36,426 nt of DNA from Limosilactobacillus alvi (GCF_016900115.1 NZ_JACJJQ010000019.1:1-36426), one strand, 5' to 3'. Positions 7,746 to 16,441 are shown, counted from the stretch's first letter. Translations and numbers: made by a program. The notes: generated by a model from the sequence alone, not told the origin.

Positions 7746-8474
7746 CTAGGCATGTTTTGCATGATCTTTGGAGTGGGCGTTGTTTTGGCCGTAGTAGGCA
7801 TTAGCCCCGTGCTTGCGGTAATAGTGCTTATCCAAGAGATATTGTGGTAAGCGCGAATTATCCATCGTCATTTGCATCGTGTGGTAGTCTTCTTCAGCCA
7901 CAACTTCAAGGACCTTAGCGTTGTAGACCGCCTTAGCTGGGGTTGCTCCCCAAGTAAATGGGCCATGTTGGGAGACTAAGGTCCCAGGGGTTGCTTCGTA
8001 GTCTAAGCCACGTTCCTTAAAGGTCTTGACGATTGTCTTCCCGGTGTTACCTTCGTAATCTTCTTTGATTTCTTCCTTAGTTAAGGCATCAGCCGCTGGA
8101 ATATCGGTGTAGAAGGTATCGGCATGGGTCGTGTTCATAGCTGGAATATCCAACTTAGCGGCCGCAAAGGCAACTGCCCATGGTGAGTGCGTATGGACAA
8201 TCCCCCCGATCTTTGGGAAGTGGTTGTACAAATAAGTGTGGGTTGGGGTATCGGAAGATGGATTGTAGTCCCCTTCAACGACTTCTCCGTCAAGGTTAAC
8301 TACCACCATGTCACTAGGTTTTAATTCGTCATATGGCACCCCAGATGGCTTGATAACGTAAAGGCCCTTTTCGCGGTCAATCCCGGATACATTCCCCCAA
8401 GTAAAGGTTACTAACCCCAACTTCGGTAGTTGCATATTGGCTTCATAGACTTCTTGTTTTAATTCTTCGAGCAT
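7746..8474 (-). CDS. araD: L-ribulose-5-phosphate 4-epimerase
   Basis: 242 residues, a class II aldolase-fold epimerase that turns L-ribulose 5-phosphate into D-xylulose 5-phosphate, feeding the phosphoketolase pathway. Visible signatures are LVTFTWGNVSGID, VIKPSGVPYDEL, SSDTPTHTYLY and the metal-binding GIVHTHSPWAVAFAA, with a further His in VSQHGPFTWG. A tyrosine-rich tail (HYYRKHGANAYYGQ) is typical of AraD/UlaF proteins. It lies 12 bases after araB on the same strand and forms an araB-araD operon. The araA-linked context favours AraD over the ascorbate enzyme UlaF. Confidence 0.94.
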   Translation of the reverse strand: MLEELKQEVYEANMQLPKLGLVTFTWGNVSGIDREKGLYVIKPSGVPYDELKPSDMVVVNLDGEVVEGDYNPSSDTPTHTYLYNHFPKIGGIVHTHSPWAVAFAAAKLDIPAMNTTHADTFYTDIPAADALTKEEIKEDYEGNTGKTIVKTFKERGLDYEATPGTLVSQHGPFTWGATPAKAVYNAKVLEVVAEEDYHTMQMTMDNSRLPQYLLDKHYYRKHGANAYYGQNNAHSKDHAKHA

Positions 8475-8486
8475 CCTTAAATCCCC

Positions 8487-10091
8487 CTAATCCAACTTCA
8501 TTGTTTCACCAGCCTTTTGTTCAGCTGGCATCGCTTGCTTGTAGTTATCAATAAATTGTTCGTAACCCTTAACACTGGCTGGTTCCGGTGCTAAGGTGGC
8601 ACTTTCGCTGTTAACAAAGACTTCTTGGTCCAGGTAATCAGCTAGGTTCTTTCCCCGGTGATCAGCAGCGTAAAGCGCGAGGACTGCCATCCCCCACGGG
8701 CCTCCTTGACCAGCGTTACTCATAACCGTAATTGGAGTGTCTAGGGCATCTGCTAGGACTTGTTGCGCCACAACTGGTGTCTTAAAGAGCCCCCCTTGGG
8801 CAACTAAGGAGTCCGTCCGGATATGTTCTTCCCGCAAAAGAATATCCATCCCAATCTTTAAGGGCGCAAAAGCCGAGTATAGTTGGACCTTAAAGAGGTT
8901 GGCCAAGGAGAAGTTACTATCGGGCTTGCGGACCAACATCGGCCGTCCTTCTTGCACCCGTGTGATGTTTTCCCCAGAAAGGTAAGCAAAATTAACTAAG
9001 CCCCCCGCATCTTGTTCTCCCCGAAGTGAAGCATCAAAGAGCTTTTCGTAGAGTTCATTTGGCTTTAAATCAACCCCAATTAAGCGCGCAAATTGGTCAA
9101 AAACGTTAGCCCAGGCATTAATATCCGAAGAGCAGTTGTTAGTGTGCACCATCGCAACTGGGGCCCCATCCGGTGTCGTAACCACGTCAATGTCACGGTG
9201 CACTTGGTTCAAGGCTTGGTCAAGAACAACCATTGAAAAGGCAGACGTCCCGATTGAAACGTTCCCCGTCCGTTTCCGGACTGCGTTTGTTGCAACCATC
9301 CCAGTGCTGGCATCCCCTTCTGATGGGGCAAAGAGAGCCCCCGGTTCAAGTTGACCACTTGGATCGAGTAACTTGGCCCCGGCCGCCGTTAAATGACCTG
9401 CCGTTTCTCCAGCAAGGAGAACCTTTGGTAAGAGCGCCGTAATTTGCCAATCAAACTGGGCCACTTCTGGTAAGGCCGCAAATTGGTCGAGCATGCGGGC
9501 ATCATAATCATGGGTTGCTTCATCAATTGGGAACATCCCAGAAGCATCCCCAATTCCCGTCGTCTTTTCCCCCGTCAGTTGCCAGGTTACATAGCCATCC
9601 AGGGTGGTAATGAAGGCAAGATCCTTGACGTGATCTTCTTGGTTTAAGATGGCTTGATACAAGTGGGCGATGCTCCACCGTTCTGGAATATTAAATCCGA
9701 AGAGGTCAGTTAACTTAGCAGCGGCCTCGCCAGTAATGTTGTTTCGCCATGTCCGGAAAGGTACGAGTAAGTTATCTTCCTTATCAAAAGCCAGGTAACC
9801 GTGCATCATGGCACTAATCCCGATTGAGCCAATCTTAGTTAAAGCTAAGCCGTATTGCTCCTTGACTTCAGCGGCTAACTTAGCGTAACTGGTCTGGACC
9901 CCTTCCCAAACTTTGGCTAATGGGTACGTCCAAATATGATGATCGAGTTCGTTTTCCCAAACATACGAGCCACTGGCAACCACTTGGAAGTCCTGGGTTA
10001 CTAAAACTGCTTTGATCGTTGTTGAACCAAATTCAATCCCTAAGGCCGTTTGTCCTTGTTCAATTGCTTGTTTTACTGCTTCGCGTTCCAC
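8487..10091 (-). CDS. araB: L-ribulokinase (FGGY kinase)
   Basis: 534 residues of the FGGY carbohydrate kinase family, which phosphorylates L-ribulose with ATP. The N-terminal phosphate-binding stretch is LGIEFGSTTIKAVLVT. Later motifs include GISAMMHGYLAF, the SMVV-containing GNVSIGTSAFSMVV, and the second ATPase half with VAQGGLFKTPVVAQQVLAD and NAGQGGPWGMAVLALY. It belongs to the Lactobacillus-type AraB group, somewhat different from the enterobacterial enzyme. It is the first gene of araB-araD, and the AraR-like and cre-like sites lie 75-130 bases upstream. Confidence 0.93.
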   Translation of the reverse strand: MEREAVKQAIEQGQTALGIEFGSTTIKAVLVTQDFQVVASGSYVWENELDHHIWTYPLAKVWEGVQTSYAKLAAEVKEQYGLALTKIGSIGISAMMHGYLAFDKEDNLLVPFRTWRNNITGEAAAKLTDLFGFNIPERWSIAHLYQAILNQEDHVKDLAFITTLDGYVTWQLTGEKTTGIGDASGMFPIDEATHDYDARMLDQFAALPEVAQFDWQITALLPKVLLAGETAGHLTAAGAKLLDPSGQLEPGALFAPSEGDASTGMVATNAVRKRTGNVSIGTSAFSMVVLDQALNQVHRDIDVVTTPDGAPVAMVHTNNCSSDINAWANVFDQFARLIGVDLKPNELYEKLFDASLRGEQDAGGLVNFAYLSGENITRVQEGRPMLVRKPDSNFSLANLFKVQLYSAFAPLKIGMDILLREEHIRTDSLVAQGGLFKTPVVAQQVLADALDTPITVMSNAGQGGPWGMAVLALYAADHRGKNLADYLDQEVFVNSESATLAPEPASVKGYEQFIDNYKQAMPAEQKAGETMKLD

Positions 10092-10167
10092 CGTTTTTCA
10101 CCTCACGCAATTTATTGAACTTATTTAAATTTATTATTAATTTATCTTGAAACAATTCCATTTTAAA

Positions 10168-10222
10168 ATTTTTGTCCGTACAAATCAATACAAGATCAAT
10201 AATTTGTTGAAGCGTTTTCAAT
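10168..10222 (-). promoter_or_regulatory. araB control region: AraR-like operator and cre-like site
   Basis: ATTTTTGTCCGTACAAAT (10168-10185) is the best match in the window to the Bacillus AraR box. TTGAAGCGTTTTCAAT (10207-10222) is a cre-like palindrome one base short of consensus. Both precede araB in the order seen upstream of araA and the symporter, but mirrored in distance. Confidence 0.65.
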
Positions 10223-10229
10223 CAAGGAC

Positions 10230-10263
10230 AAAATAAAAAGCACCGGTTGCCAGGTTCCGGTGC
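10230..10263 (-). terminator. Minus-strand terminator upstream of araB
   Basis: GCACCGG (10240-10246) pairs with CCGGTGC (10257-10263). On the minus strand it is followed by TTTTTATTTTG. No intact minus-strand gene lies upstream of it, which suggests that a gene ending near 10286 has been lost. Confidence 0.75.
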
Positions 10264-10285
10264 GAAAGTAGGGGAGGTAACAGTG

Positions 10286-10360
10286 TTAGTTTTCTAACAA
10301 TAGTAAATTTTCATCTTCATCAAGCTTGATTAGGTCTAGCAGTCCGCCTTTTTTTGTCCA
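10286..10360 (-). pseudogene. Possible 3' remnant of an unknown gene
   Basis: A short minus-strand frame reads KKGGLLDLIKLDEDEN and ends in LLLLEN and a TAA stop just ahead of the terminator at 10230-10263. It has a protein-like composition but no start codon or ribosome binding site, and a stop codon lies immediately upstream. It could be the tail of a deleted gene; it could also be chance. Confidence 0.25.
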
Positions 10361-10485
10361 TTAAATGAGCGCCGAACAACGATAACTTTTCTAACTATTA
10401 ATTATCTAATTTTTCACCATTGACATCCCCCACTTCCCGCCGTAGGCTAGAGTCAAATGTAAGGGCTTTATTGTTTTGTGAAAGG

Positions 10486-11523
10486 ATGTCGTCTATATTT
10501 CTCATCGATACGAGTCGGAATGGCCAACCTGTTTACAACGCCATGATCAACCAGTCTTTGGACGCTTACTTAATCAATGACCTCCGGCTAGAAGGCCACG
10601 GTTTAATTTGTTATATCAACGATCCTGCCGTGATCATCGGTCTGCACCAAAATGCCTACGCTGAAGTCAACCTTAACTACATGAGAAAACACAACATTCA
10701 ACTTGTGCGGCGGACCAGTGGCGGCGGGGCCGTTTATCACGACCGCGGTAACATTATTTTCGAAAACATTGTCGTTGGCAATACCGATGGCTTCCGAAAC
10801 TTCAAACAAATCGGGGAACCCATTGTTGCTGCCCTACACGATCTTGGCATTCAGGAGGCTGAAGTTCGGGGCCGCAATGATATGGCCATCGCTGGGAAGA
10901 AATTCTCGGGAATGGCGATGGTTAAGACAAAGAATGCCTACGCTGCGGGGGGAACCATTGTGTTTGACCTTGATAATGACGTTGCTCAGCACGTTTTGAC
11001 TCCCGATATCGGCAAACTCGAATCAAAGGGAATTAAGTCTGTTGATGCCCGGATTACTAACGTTAAACCTTACCTTCCGGAAAAGTACCAAAACTGGACA
11101 AGTGAAGACTTCAAGAACTACTTACTTTGTCACATATTTGGCGTCGATAAGGTTGAAGATATCCCCACTTACCACCTAACTGACCAGGATTGGGCGATTA
11201 TTGATGCCCGCCAAGAGGCCAAGTTCGCGACTAAGCATTGGAACTTCGGACAAAACCCTGGTTATGCTAACTATGTTTCCCACCACTTCAAGATCGGGAC
11301 GGTTTCCTTCAACTTTAACGTCACTGACCGGAAAATCAGTGAAATCAAGATCTTCGGCGACTTCTTTACTGCCGGTGATCCATCCGTGATCGAAAAAGCC
11401 CTCGTTGGGGTGCCGTACAACTTTGACGCCATCAAGGACGCCTTAAGTAAAGTTGATATTGATAATAATCTGAGTCCCGTCCCAGTTGCTGACTTAGCCG
11501 CCTTGATCATGAAAATTTTGTAG
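10486..11523 (+). CDS. lplA: Lipoate-protein ligase A
   Basis: About 345 residues. LplA activates lipoate with ATP and attaches it to the lipoyl domains of 2-oxoacid dehydrogenases and of the glycine cleavage H protein. The signature VRRTSGGGAVYHDRGNIIF is present, followed by GRNDMAIAGKKFSGMAMV with the lysine that binds lipoyl-AMP and by YAAGGTIVFDLD. The C-terminal accessory domain (from about residue 250, FGQNPGYANYVSHHFKIG) is complete. The start is uncertain: the ATG at 10486 has GAAAGG pressed against it, while an in-frame TTG at 10471 has AAGGG at a normal distance. The frame continues open to 10420, but that part has no homology-like features. Confidence 0.93.
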   Translation: MSSIFLIDTSRNGQPVYNAMINQSLDAYLINDLRLEGHGLICYINDPAVIIGLHQNAYAEVNLNYMRKHNIQLVRRTSGGGAVYHDRGNIIFENIVVGNTDGFRNFKQIGEPIVAALHDLGIQEAEVRGRNDMAIAGKKFSGMAMVKTKNAYAAGGTIVFDLDNDVAQHVLTPDIGKLESKGIKSVDARITNVKPYLPEKYQNWTSEDFKNYLLCHIFGVDKVEDIPTYHLTDQDWAIIDARQEAKFATKHWNFGQNPGYANYVSHHFKIGTVSFNFNVTDRKISEIKIFGDFFTAGDPSVIEKALVGVPYNFDAIKDALSKVDIDNNLSPVPVADLAALIMKIL

Positions 11524-11659
11524 TTAACCTACCAGCGCGGTCGTCGAAAGTCCTTTTAGGTTACAATATCATTTTTCTAACGAATTATAAGTGGTAGCTC
11601 CGCTAACATTTAGCTTACTTTTACCAAGCAAAACGGTTCCTTCCCCTTCGCCAATCCCG

Positions 11660-11690
11660 TATAATTATAATAATTTGAACGGAAAGGGTG
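11660..11690 (+). promoter_or_regulatory. Promoter -10 box and ribosome binding site of the PTS IIC gene
   Basis: TATAAT at 11660-11665 is a perfect -10 box, with no clear -35 element upstream. GGAAAGGG at 11681-11688 is the ribosome binding site and fixes the ATG at 11697. Confidence 0.6.
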
Positions 11691-11696
11691 ACTTAG

Positions 11697-13127
11697 ATGT
11701 TAACGGCGGTAAACCATTTCTTTACGACTTTTGGGGCAACGGTGATTGTCCCGGTAATGATCTTGATCGTGGCCCGCTTTTTAGGGGTTAAATTTAAGGT
11801 CGCACTCAAAAGCGCCCTCGCAGCTGGGGTTGGGCTAACGGGTTTTAGCTGGTTGATTACTGCCTTTACCCCGGTGGTCACGAAATTAATCAAGCAAATG
11901 GTTGAAACGACCGGGATCCATTTACCGGTGGTAGACATTGGCTGGCAGGCCGGTTCCCTAGCCGCTTTTGGATCGACAATTGGCCTATGTTTCTTCATTG
12001 GCGGGCTTTTAATTGAGCTCCTCCTCTTTGCGACCGGAATTACCAAGGTTTTTATGCCCTCGAATTTATGGAATAACTTTGGCTTGATGATCTGGGCAAC
12101 GATGGCCTATGTCGTTACCCATAATTTTGTTTTAGCCTTTGGATTAGCGACTTTCTTACTTTTGGTCACCCTTTTACTCGCCGAAGTTCAAGCCGATGCC
12201 TGGTCGGCTTACTACCAAGTCCCAAATGCGACGGTCGCTTCACCCCACAATATTGAGCAAGTCATCCCGATCCTCATCCTCGATCCCCTATGGAACCTCT
12301 TAGGTTTTAACAAGGTTCACTTCACCCCGACCCACTTTAAGGAACGCTTTGGTTTACTGGGCGAACCCACTAGTTTAGGGGCGATTCTCGGTTTGTTAAT
12401 TGGGATTTTAGGTAATTTAAAGCACCTCGGTAGCATGGCAGCGTGGGGGCAGATTACCCAATTTACCATCCAACTCGCTGCCATTATGACCATTTTCCCC
12501 TTGGTAACCCAAGTCTTCGCCACGGCTTTTACTCCCTTAGCCGAGGCAATTGACCAAAAGCACCAGGTAAAAGCCACTTCCAAGGCGGTAATTACCGACC
12601 CAAAGCGCTGGTTTTTAGGAATTGATGACGGGGTCGGTTACGGTGAAACAGCGACCTTGATCGCCGGCATGCTCCTCCTTCCCATCATGGTGGTCCTCGC
12701 CTTCATCTTACCCGGGAACCGGACTTTACCAGTGGTTGACTTAATCGCCATTCCTTTCATGGTTGAATCCATCGTGGCTTTGACCCGGGGAAACCTCCTC
12801 AAGGTTATCGCAACCGGGGTCGTTTGGTTCAGTTTGGGATTGTACGCCGCCAGCTGGCTCGGGGACGTTTACACCACTGCCGTTGCTCACTACGGGGCAA
12901 CGTTACCAACTGGCGTGGTCTTAATCACTAGTTTTAACTTAATTGCCCGGCCGTTTAACGCTTTGATCTTTGCCGCCTTCATCTCGCAAAACCCGCTTTG
13001 GATCGGCCTTTGCATCATCCTCTACCTAGTTGCCCTCGTCTTTTTACGGACCCAGCGCCCCCAAATCTGGGCTTACCTCCGGAAAATGGCGACTAAAAAC
13101 GACGCCCCGCGTGATGGGGCCAAGTAA
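11697..13127 (+). CDS. PTS galactitol-type EIIC component (orphan)
   Basis: 476 residues with about ten membrane segments, matching the GatC (galactitol) EIIC family, which carries a sugar alcohol across the membrane while it is phosphorylated. Typical parts are the N-terminal FGATVIVPVMILIVARFLGV, VGLTGFSWLITAFTPVVTKL, and the conserved PSNLWNNFG and HNFVLAFGLATF regions. The loop with LGEPTSLGAILGLLIGILGN matches the usual substrate-site segment. No EIIA, EIIB or dehydrogenase gene is next to it, so it must borrow partners encoded elsewhere or be a non-PTS relic. A terminator follows. Confidence 0.85.
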   Translation: MLTAVNHFFTTFGATVIVPVMILIVARFLGVKFKVALKSALAAGVGLTGFSWLITAFTPVVTKLIKQMVETTGIHLPVVDIGWQAGSLAAFGSTIGLCFFIGGLLIELLLFATGITKVFMPSNLWNNFGLMIWATMAYVVTHNFVLAFGLATFLLLVTLLLAEVQADAWSAYYQVPNATVASPHNIEQVIPILILDPLWNLLGFNKVHFTPTHFKERFGLLGEPTSLGAILGLLIGILGNLKHLGSMAAWGQITQFTIQLAAIMTIFPLVTQVFATAFTPLAEAIDQKHQVKATSKAVITDPKRWFLGIDDGVGYGETATLIAGMLLLPIMVVLAFILPGNRTLPVVDLIAIPFMVESIVALTRGNLLKVIATGVVWFSLGLYAASWLGDVYTTAVAHYGATLPTGVVLITSFNLIARPFNALIFAAFISQNPLWIGLCIILYLVALVFLRTQRPQIWAYLRKMATKNDAPRDGAK

Positions 13128-13167
13128 AGGCATCATTGTTGCTGGCGGCTTAAAATCAACCATCCAA

Positions 13168-13209
13168 AAATCCCCTCGTTACCATTGCGCACTAGTAACG
13201 AGGGGATTT
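13168..13209 (+). terminator. Terminator hairpin after the EIIC gene
   Basis: AAATCCCCTCGTTAC (13168-13182) pairs perfectly with GTAACGAGGGGATTT (13195-13209). The T-run is short (TTTG). The downstream stretch 13210-13372 holds no gene that I can see. Confidence 0.7.
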
Positions 13210-13372
13210 GTAAACGATCATTGATATCTTAAGTGAGGTCACAAGCATTTTCAAAAAATATCGGCAGCTTATTTTAGTTATCTGCTAAGAGCAACATCCA
13301 TTAAAAAACTACTATCTTCCTTGGGCCCAACTTTAGTTTACCATTATCGGATGAAAACTTAAAAGAATATGC

Positions 13373-15094
13373 TCACCGTTGGCGCCACCGCCGATAAGCG
13401 CGGCTAAGGTTTACGATGATTAACAAGAGGGTAATGATAATCGCCACTACCCAGCCAATCACCCCGAGACGATAGATAATTTGGCCCCGACTACCAACAA
13501 CAAGAATTGACGAAGATAGGATCAAGGCCGCCAACATAATTACGATTAGTAATCGATTTAGCATCTGGTTTAATTTGGCGAGGACTTGCTTCTGACCGAG
13601 ATAATGCAGATTAACCCGGCTTTCGCCATCCTCGATCTGAGTCAAGATCCGTTCAGCCCGTTGAGGAAGGCGGTTTAAGGCCCGGAGCGATTGGCCGGTC
13701 AGCCATAAGGAATCTTGTAATTCTTGGCGGAGATTAAAATGATTCTTAAAATATTGCTTAGCAAACGGTGTTGCAATCGCCATCAAGGATAGGTCCGGAT
13801 CGAGTTTAGCAATCAAACCTTCCAAAGTCCCAAAGGCCTTAAAGAGCAGGGTTACTTCCGGTTTTAATTGGAGATGATTTTGGGCACAGAGTTGGGTCAT
13901 CGCAAACAAAAATTGGGGCATATCGATCTCATCGATTTTAGCCCGTAAATACGGGTGAACAAAGCGACTGAGTTGCCGTTTAAACTGGGCTTCATCGACT
14001 TCTCCGGTGGCATTGCAGACATTGAGGACGGCTTGGCTCACCGCCGTCGCATCTTTTTGAGCTAACGCTAGCACTACCTGGGCAATGTCATCTGCCAAAG
14101 TTGGCGTTAACCGCCCCATCATCCCAAAATCAAGGTAGACCAGATTATACGGGATCGCTGGTTTAACCCTCGTGGTCGTAACGTCAATTGGTCCTACTTG
14201 GTGTTGCTTTTCATCCACTTGTTCGGTTGCCACTGGGGTTTCATAGTAAAGGATATTTCCGGGGTGGGGATCAGCGTGGAAAAAGTTATCAACAAAGACC
14301 TGCTTGATAAAGTTTTGCACAAGCACTTCTGCTAAGGCGGTCTTGGTCTTAGCTAAGGCCTGAGCGGTAGCGGGATCTGTCGGCACTGGCTGGGTCACTA
14401 GGTGTTTGATACTCTTTCCCGACATGACTTCGTTAACTAACACCTTAGCCGAGCAGTATTGGCGGTAAACTTTCGGTACCCGAATAATCCCATCATGATT
14501 GTTTAGTTCATAAAAGGTTTCCCCATTCGTTGCTTCTTGCATTGCGTCCACTTCGCTCAAGAGGGAGGAACGAAGCTGTTGAAAGACCTGTTCAAAGTTT
14601 ACGACGCTCGTTTCAGCTGGCAGGTACTTAAATAACCGCACGGCCCGTTCAAAGAGGGCCAAATCGACGGTAATTAATTGTTGCACCTCGGGGTGTTGGA
14701 TTTTTACTACCACCGGCGTCCCATCATGTAAGGTCGCGTGATGACATTGACCGACTGAAGCGGAGGCAAAAGGCGTTTTTTCAAAGGTCGCAAAACTTTC
14801 CGCGATCGTTTTTCCCGTTGATTCTTCATAGACCTTAGCAATCGCTTCATAATCATTGGCCGGAACATCGTTTTGCAGGGTCTGGAGGGCCTTGATATAT
14901 GCTGGTGAAATTAAATCTGGCCGGGTCGACAACAATTGGCCAAACTTAATAAAGGTTGGCCCTAGCTCTTGAAAAGTCGCTAAAATTTCTTCCGGGTGGG
15001 TCTGATGGTAAAAGTTAGATAAAAAAGCATGGCGCCGTAAAATTCGGTAAATTTGCTGAACCCGTTTCCTTGGAGATAAACTTTCTTCTGCCAT
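13373..15094 (-). CDS. ABC1/UbiB-family atypical kinase (AarF-like)
   Basis: 573 residues. The ABC1 hallmarks are in order: the KxGQ motif in FIKFGQLLSTRPDLISPAYI (about residue 50), the alanine-rich nucleotide loop in FASASVGQCHHATL, the invariant Lys in VVVKIQHPEV, the catalytic loop VDNFFHADPHPGNILYY and the metal-binding YLDFGMMGRL. Two hydrophobic segments near the C-terminus (LIVIMLAALILSSSILVVG and LGVIGWVVAIIITLLLIIVN) anchor it in the membrane. In proteobacteria UbiB supports ubiquinone synthesis; lactobacilli do not make ubiquinone, so the role here is probably in lipid or isoprenoid homeostasis and is unknown. It is the last gene of a mazG-like operon, and its ribosome binding site GGGAGGG lies inside the previous gene. 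Confidence 0.9.
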   Translation of the reverse strand: MAEESLSPRKRVQQIYRILRRHAFLSNFYHQTHPEEILATFQELGPTFIKFGQLLSTRPDLISPAYIKALQTLQNDVPANDYEAIAKVYEESTGKTIAESFATFEKTPFASASVGQCHHATLHDGTPVVVKIQHPEVQQLITVDLALFERAVRLFKYLPAETSVVNFEQVFQQLRSSLLSEVDAMQEATNGETFYELNNHDGIIRVPKVYRQYCSAKVLVNEVMSGKSIKHLVTQPVPTDPATAQALAKTKTALAEVLVQNFIKQVFVDNFFHADPHPGNILYYETPVATEQVDEKQHQVGPIDVTTTRVKPAIPYNLVYLDFGMMGRLTPTLADDIAQVVLALAQKDATAVSQAVLNVCNATGEVDEAQFKRQLSRFVHPYLRAKIDEIDMPQFLFAMTQLCAQNHLQLKPEVTLLFKAFGTLEGLIAKLDPDLSLMAIATPFAKQYFKNHFNLRQELQDSLWLTGQSLRALNRLPQRAERILTQIEDGESRVNLHYLGQKQVLAKLNQMLNRLLIVIMLAALILSSSILVVGSRGQIIYRLGVIGWVVAIIITLLLIIVNLSRAYRRWRQR

Positions 15095-15607
15095 TTATAT
15101 CCCTCCCAACTTTCGTTTTAACCACCACTTAGGCTTTAAAACCCGGTGGAGGTCATGTTTAATTTGGTACTGATTTTCCGGTGAAAAATCGTGTTTTAAG
15201 TAGTTAGCTAGTTGATGATACCGCGGCCAACCGCAAAGATAGGTCGGTTGAACAAATTGGCTCCGGGTGACATCATGACTCGGCACCTTTTGATGGTGGC
15301 GCATCTTAACCTGGCAAATTAAACCGCAGGTAATTGGCGCTTTACCATCATGATATTCACCAATGGGGACGTTAATTACCGCGCCTTGTAAAAAGTTTTG
15401 CCAGGTCTGGGGGTGGAGTTTTCGCTCAGCCTTGATCGCTGCTTGCAGGTCTTTGGGAAGCTGATACCAACGAAGCTCCCCATCTGCTAACTGAACTTGA
15501 ACCCAACAGCGCCAAAATTTTTTCGTTTGCCGTTTTCGTGGCTTTTTTAACTCTGCTAAGGCCCGCTTGGCAAAGGACCAGGTCCGGGGATCATTTTCAA
15601 AGGCCAT
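15095..15607 (-). CDS. Unknown basic protein in the mazG-ubiB operon
   Basis: 170 residues that I do not recognise. It is strongly basic and rich in Trp and His (FWRCWVQVQLADGELRWYQL, VKMRHHQKVPSHDVTRSQFV, LKPKWWLKRKLGG), with two separated Cys (GLICQVKM, TYLCGWPR). No signal peptide or membrane segment is visible. The gene starts two bases after the mazG-like stop codon and its own stop abuts the ATG of the ABC1 kinase, so the three genes are surely one transcript. The tight coupling suggests a shared role or shared timing, but the sequence gives no function. Confidence 0.75.
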   Translation of the reverse strand: MAFENDPRTWSFAKRALAELKKPRKRQTKKFWRCWVQVQLADGELRWYQLPKDLQAAIKAERKLHPQTWQNFLQGAVINVPIGEYHDGKAPITCGLICQVKMRHHQKVPSHDVTRSQFVQPTYLCGWPRYHQLANYLKHDFSPENQYQIKHDLHRVLKPKWWLKRKLGGI

Positions 15608-15609
15608 GC

Positions 15610-15921
15610 TTATTCCTCGTCTTGATCCCAGTGGCGGTGGGCGTTAATTTTCATTTTCTTTGCAATCTCTGCGTAAGGATCCATCCCCAAGGCATCGCAC
15701 ATGTAAAAAAGGTAGATCAAAGTATCCGCAATTTCTTCTTTTAGATGGGCTGTTTCCTTTGGCGTTAAGGCTTGCTTTTCATCCTTCCATTGGAAAATTT
15801 CTAGAACTTCGCTGGCCTCCAAGTTCGCTGACAAAGCTAAATCCTTCAAATTATGGTACTTCTCCCAGTGCCGTGACTTCCGAAAATCGGTGATAATTTT
15901 GATCGCATCTTGATAGTCCAT
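15610..15921 (-). CDS. MazG-like nucleotide pyrophosphohydrolase
   Basis: 103 residues, a small all-alpha NTP pyrophosphohydrolase of the MazG/dCTPase type that removes pyrophosphate from nucleotides and may clean damaged dNTPs. The metal-binding motif is clear: LEASEVLEIFQW followed by LKEEIADTLIYLFYMCDALG, i.e. ExxE then ExxD. The closing KKMKINAHRHW helix is typical of the short form. The start is set by GGGGGAATAAAG just upstream. It is the first gene of the operon with the unknown basic protein and the ABC1 kinase. Confidence 0.88.
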   Translation of the reverse strand: MDYQDAIKIITDFRKSRHWEKYHNLKDLALSANLEASEVLEIFQWKDEKQALTPKETAHLKEEIADTLIYLFYMCDALGMDPYAEIAKKMKINAHRHWDQDEE

Positions 15922-16089
15922 CTTTATTCCCCCAATAGAATTAAACCCTTTTAATTACCTTTTTGGTATCCCAGATTCATTATTTGTAACTCTGATTCCT
16001 AACATTATTTTATTTTTCATTATACCGCAAGATTGTTATTTCACTCATTAGCTAATCTCACTATAATTTGTCTGTTAATCCCGTTAGAT

Positions 16090-16160
16090 TTTTGATATAC
16101 TTATTCATGGAGACGGTCCTTTCTTTTTTGAGAGACGGGGGACAGCCGTCTTCTTTTTTT
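16090..16160 (+). ncRNA. Possible short transcript: extended -10 promoter followed by a terminator
   Basis: TGATATACT (16093-16101) is a good extended -10 box. Some 10-50 bases downstream comes a GC-rich imperfect hairpin (AGACGG ... CCGTCT) followed by seven T. Promoter and terminator stand back to back with no open frame between them. This may be a small RNA of about 50 nt, or the promoter and leader of a lost IS gene, because an IS end follows immediately. I see no gene in the rest of 15922-16090. Confidence 0.3.
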
Positions 16161-16196
16161 ATACATAAAATCCCATCAACCAAGAATTGTAGACCC
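16158..16196. mobile_element. Insertion sequence end, remnant
   Basis: ATACATAAAATCCC and TTGTAGACCC match the IS end at the left edge of the window, but here the hairpin between the blocks is missing. No transposase remains on either side, so this is a scar or a solo end. It separates the mazG-like operon from the LPXTG remnant. Confidence 0.5.
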
Positions 16197-16237
16197 CAAA
16201 AACGCAAGGCTACCAGAGATAACCTTGCGTTTTTTTA
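16197..16237. terminator. Bidirectional terminator
   Basis: AACGCAAGG (16201-16209) pairs with CCTTGCGTT (16223-16231), with AAAAA on the left and TTTTTTT on the right. It serves the minus-strand LPXTG remnant. Confidence 0.85.
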
Positions 16238-16258
16238 ACTTTTAGTCCGTCAAATTAA

Positions 16259-16441
16259 TTAGTTTCGTTGCTTCTTCAAGCCAACGCCACCAAATAACAT
16301 GCCGGCAAGGGCTAAGCCAAGCACCGTCATACTGTTAGTTGCGGCGTTCCCGGTTTGTGGCAAGGCTGTAGCTTGAGCTTGTTGGTAAGCCGCTAAGGTC
16401 ATGGTTGGCCCAAAGTTAACGTTCAAGATACCGATTCTTAA
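16259..16441 (-). pseudogene. 3' end of an LPXTG cell-wall-anchored surface protein
   Basis: The minus-strand frame ends in a complete sortase anchor: LPQTG, then a hydrophobic stretch (SMTVLGLALAGMLFGGVG) and the basic tail KKQRN before TAA. Only about 60 residues are left; the frame is closed upstream by a TGA inside the FRG-domain gene. The body of the surface protein has been replaced by that gene, with the junction close to the FRG stop codon at 16416. The remnant cannot be exported without a signal peptide. Confidence 0.8.
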
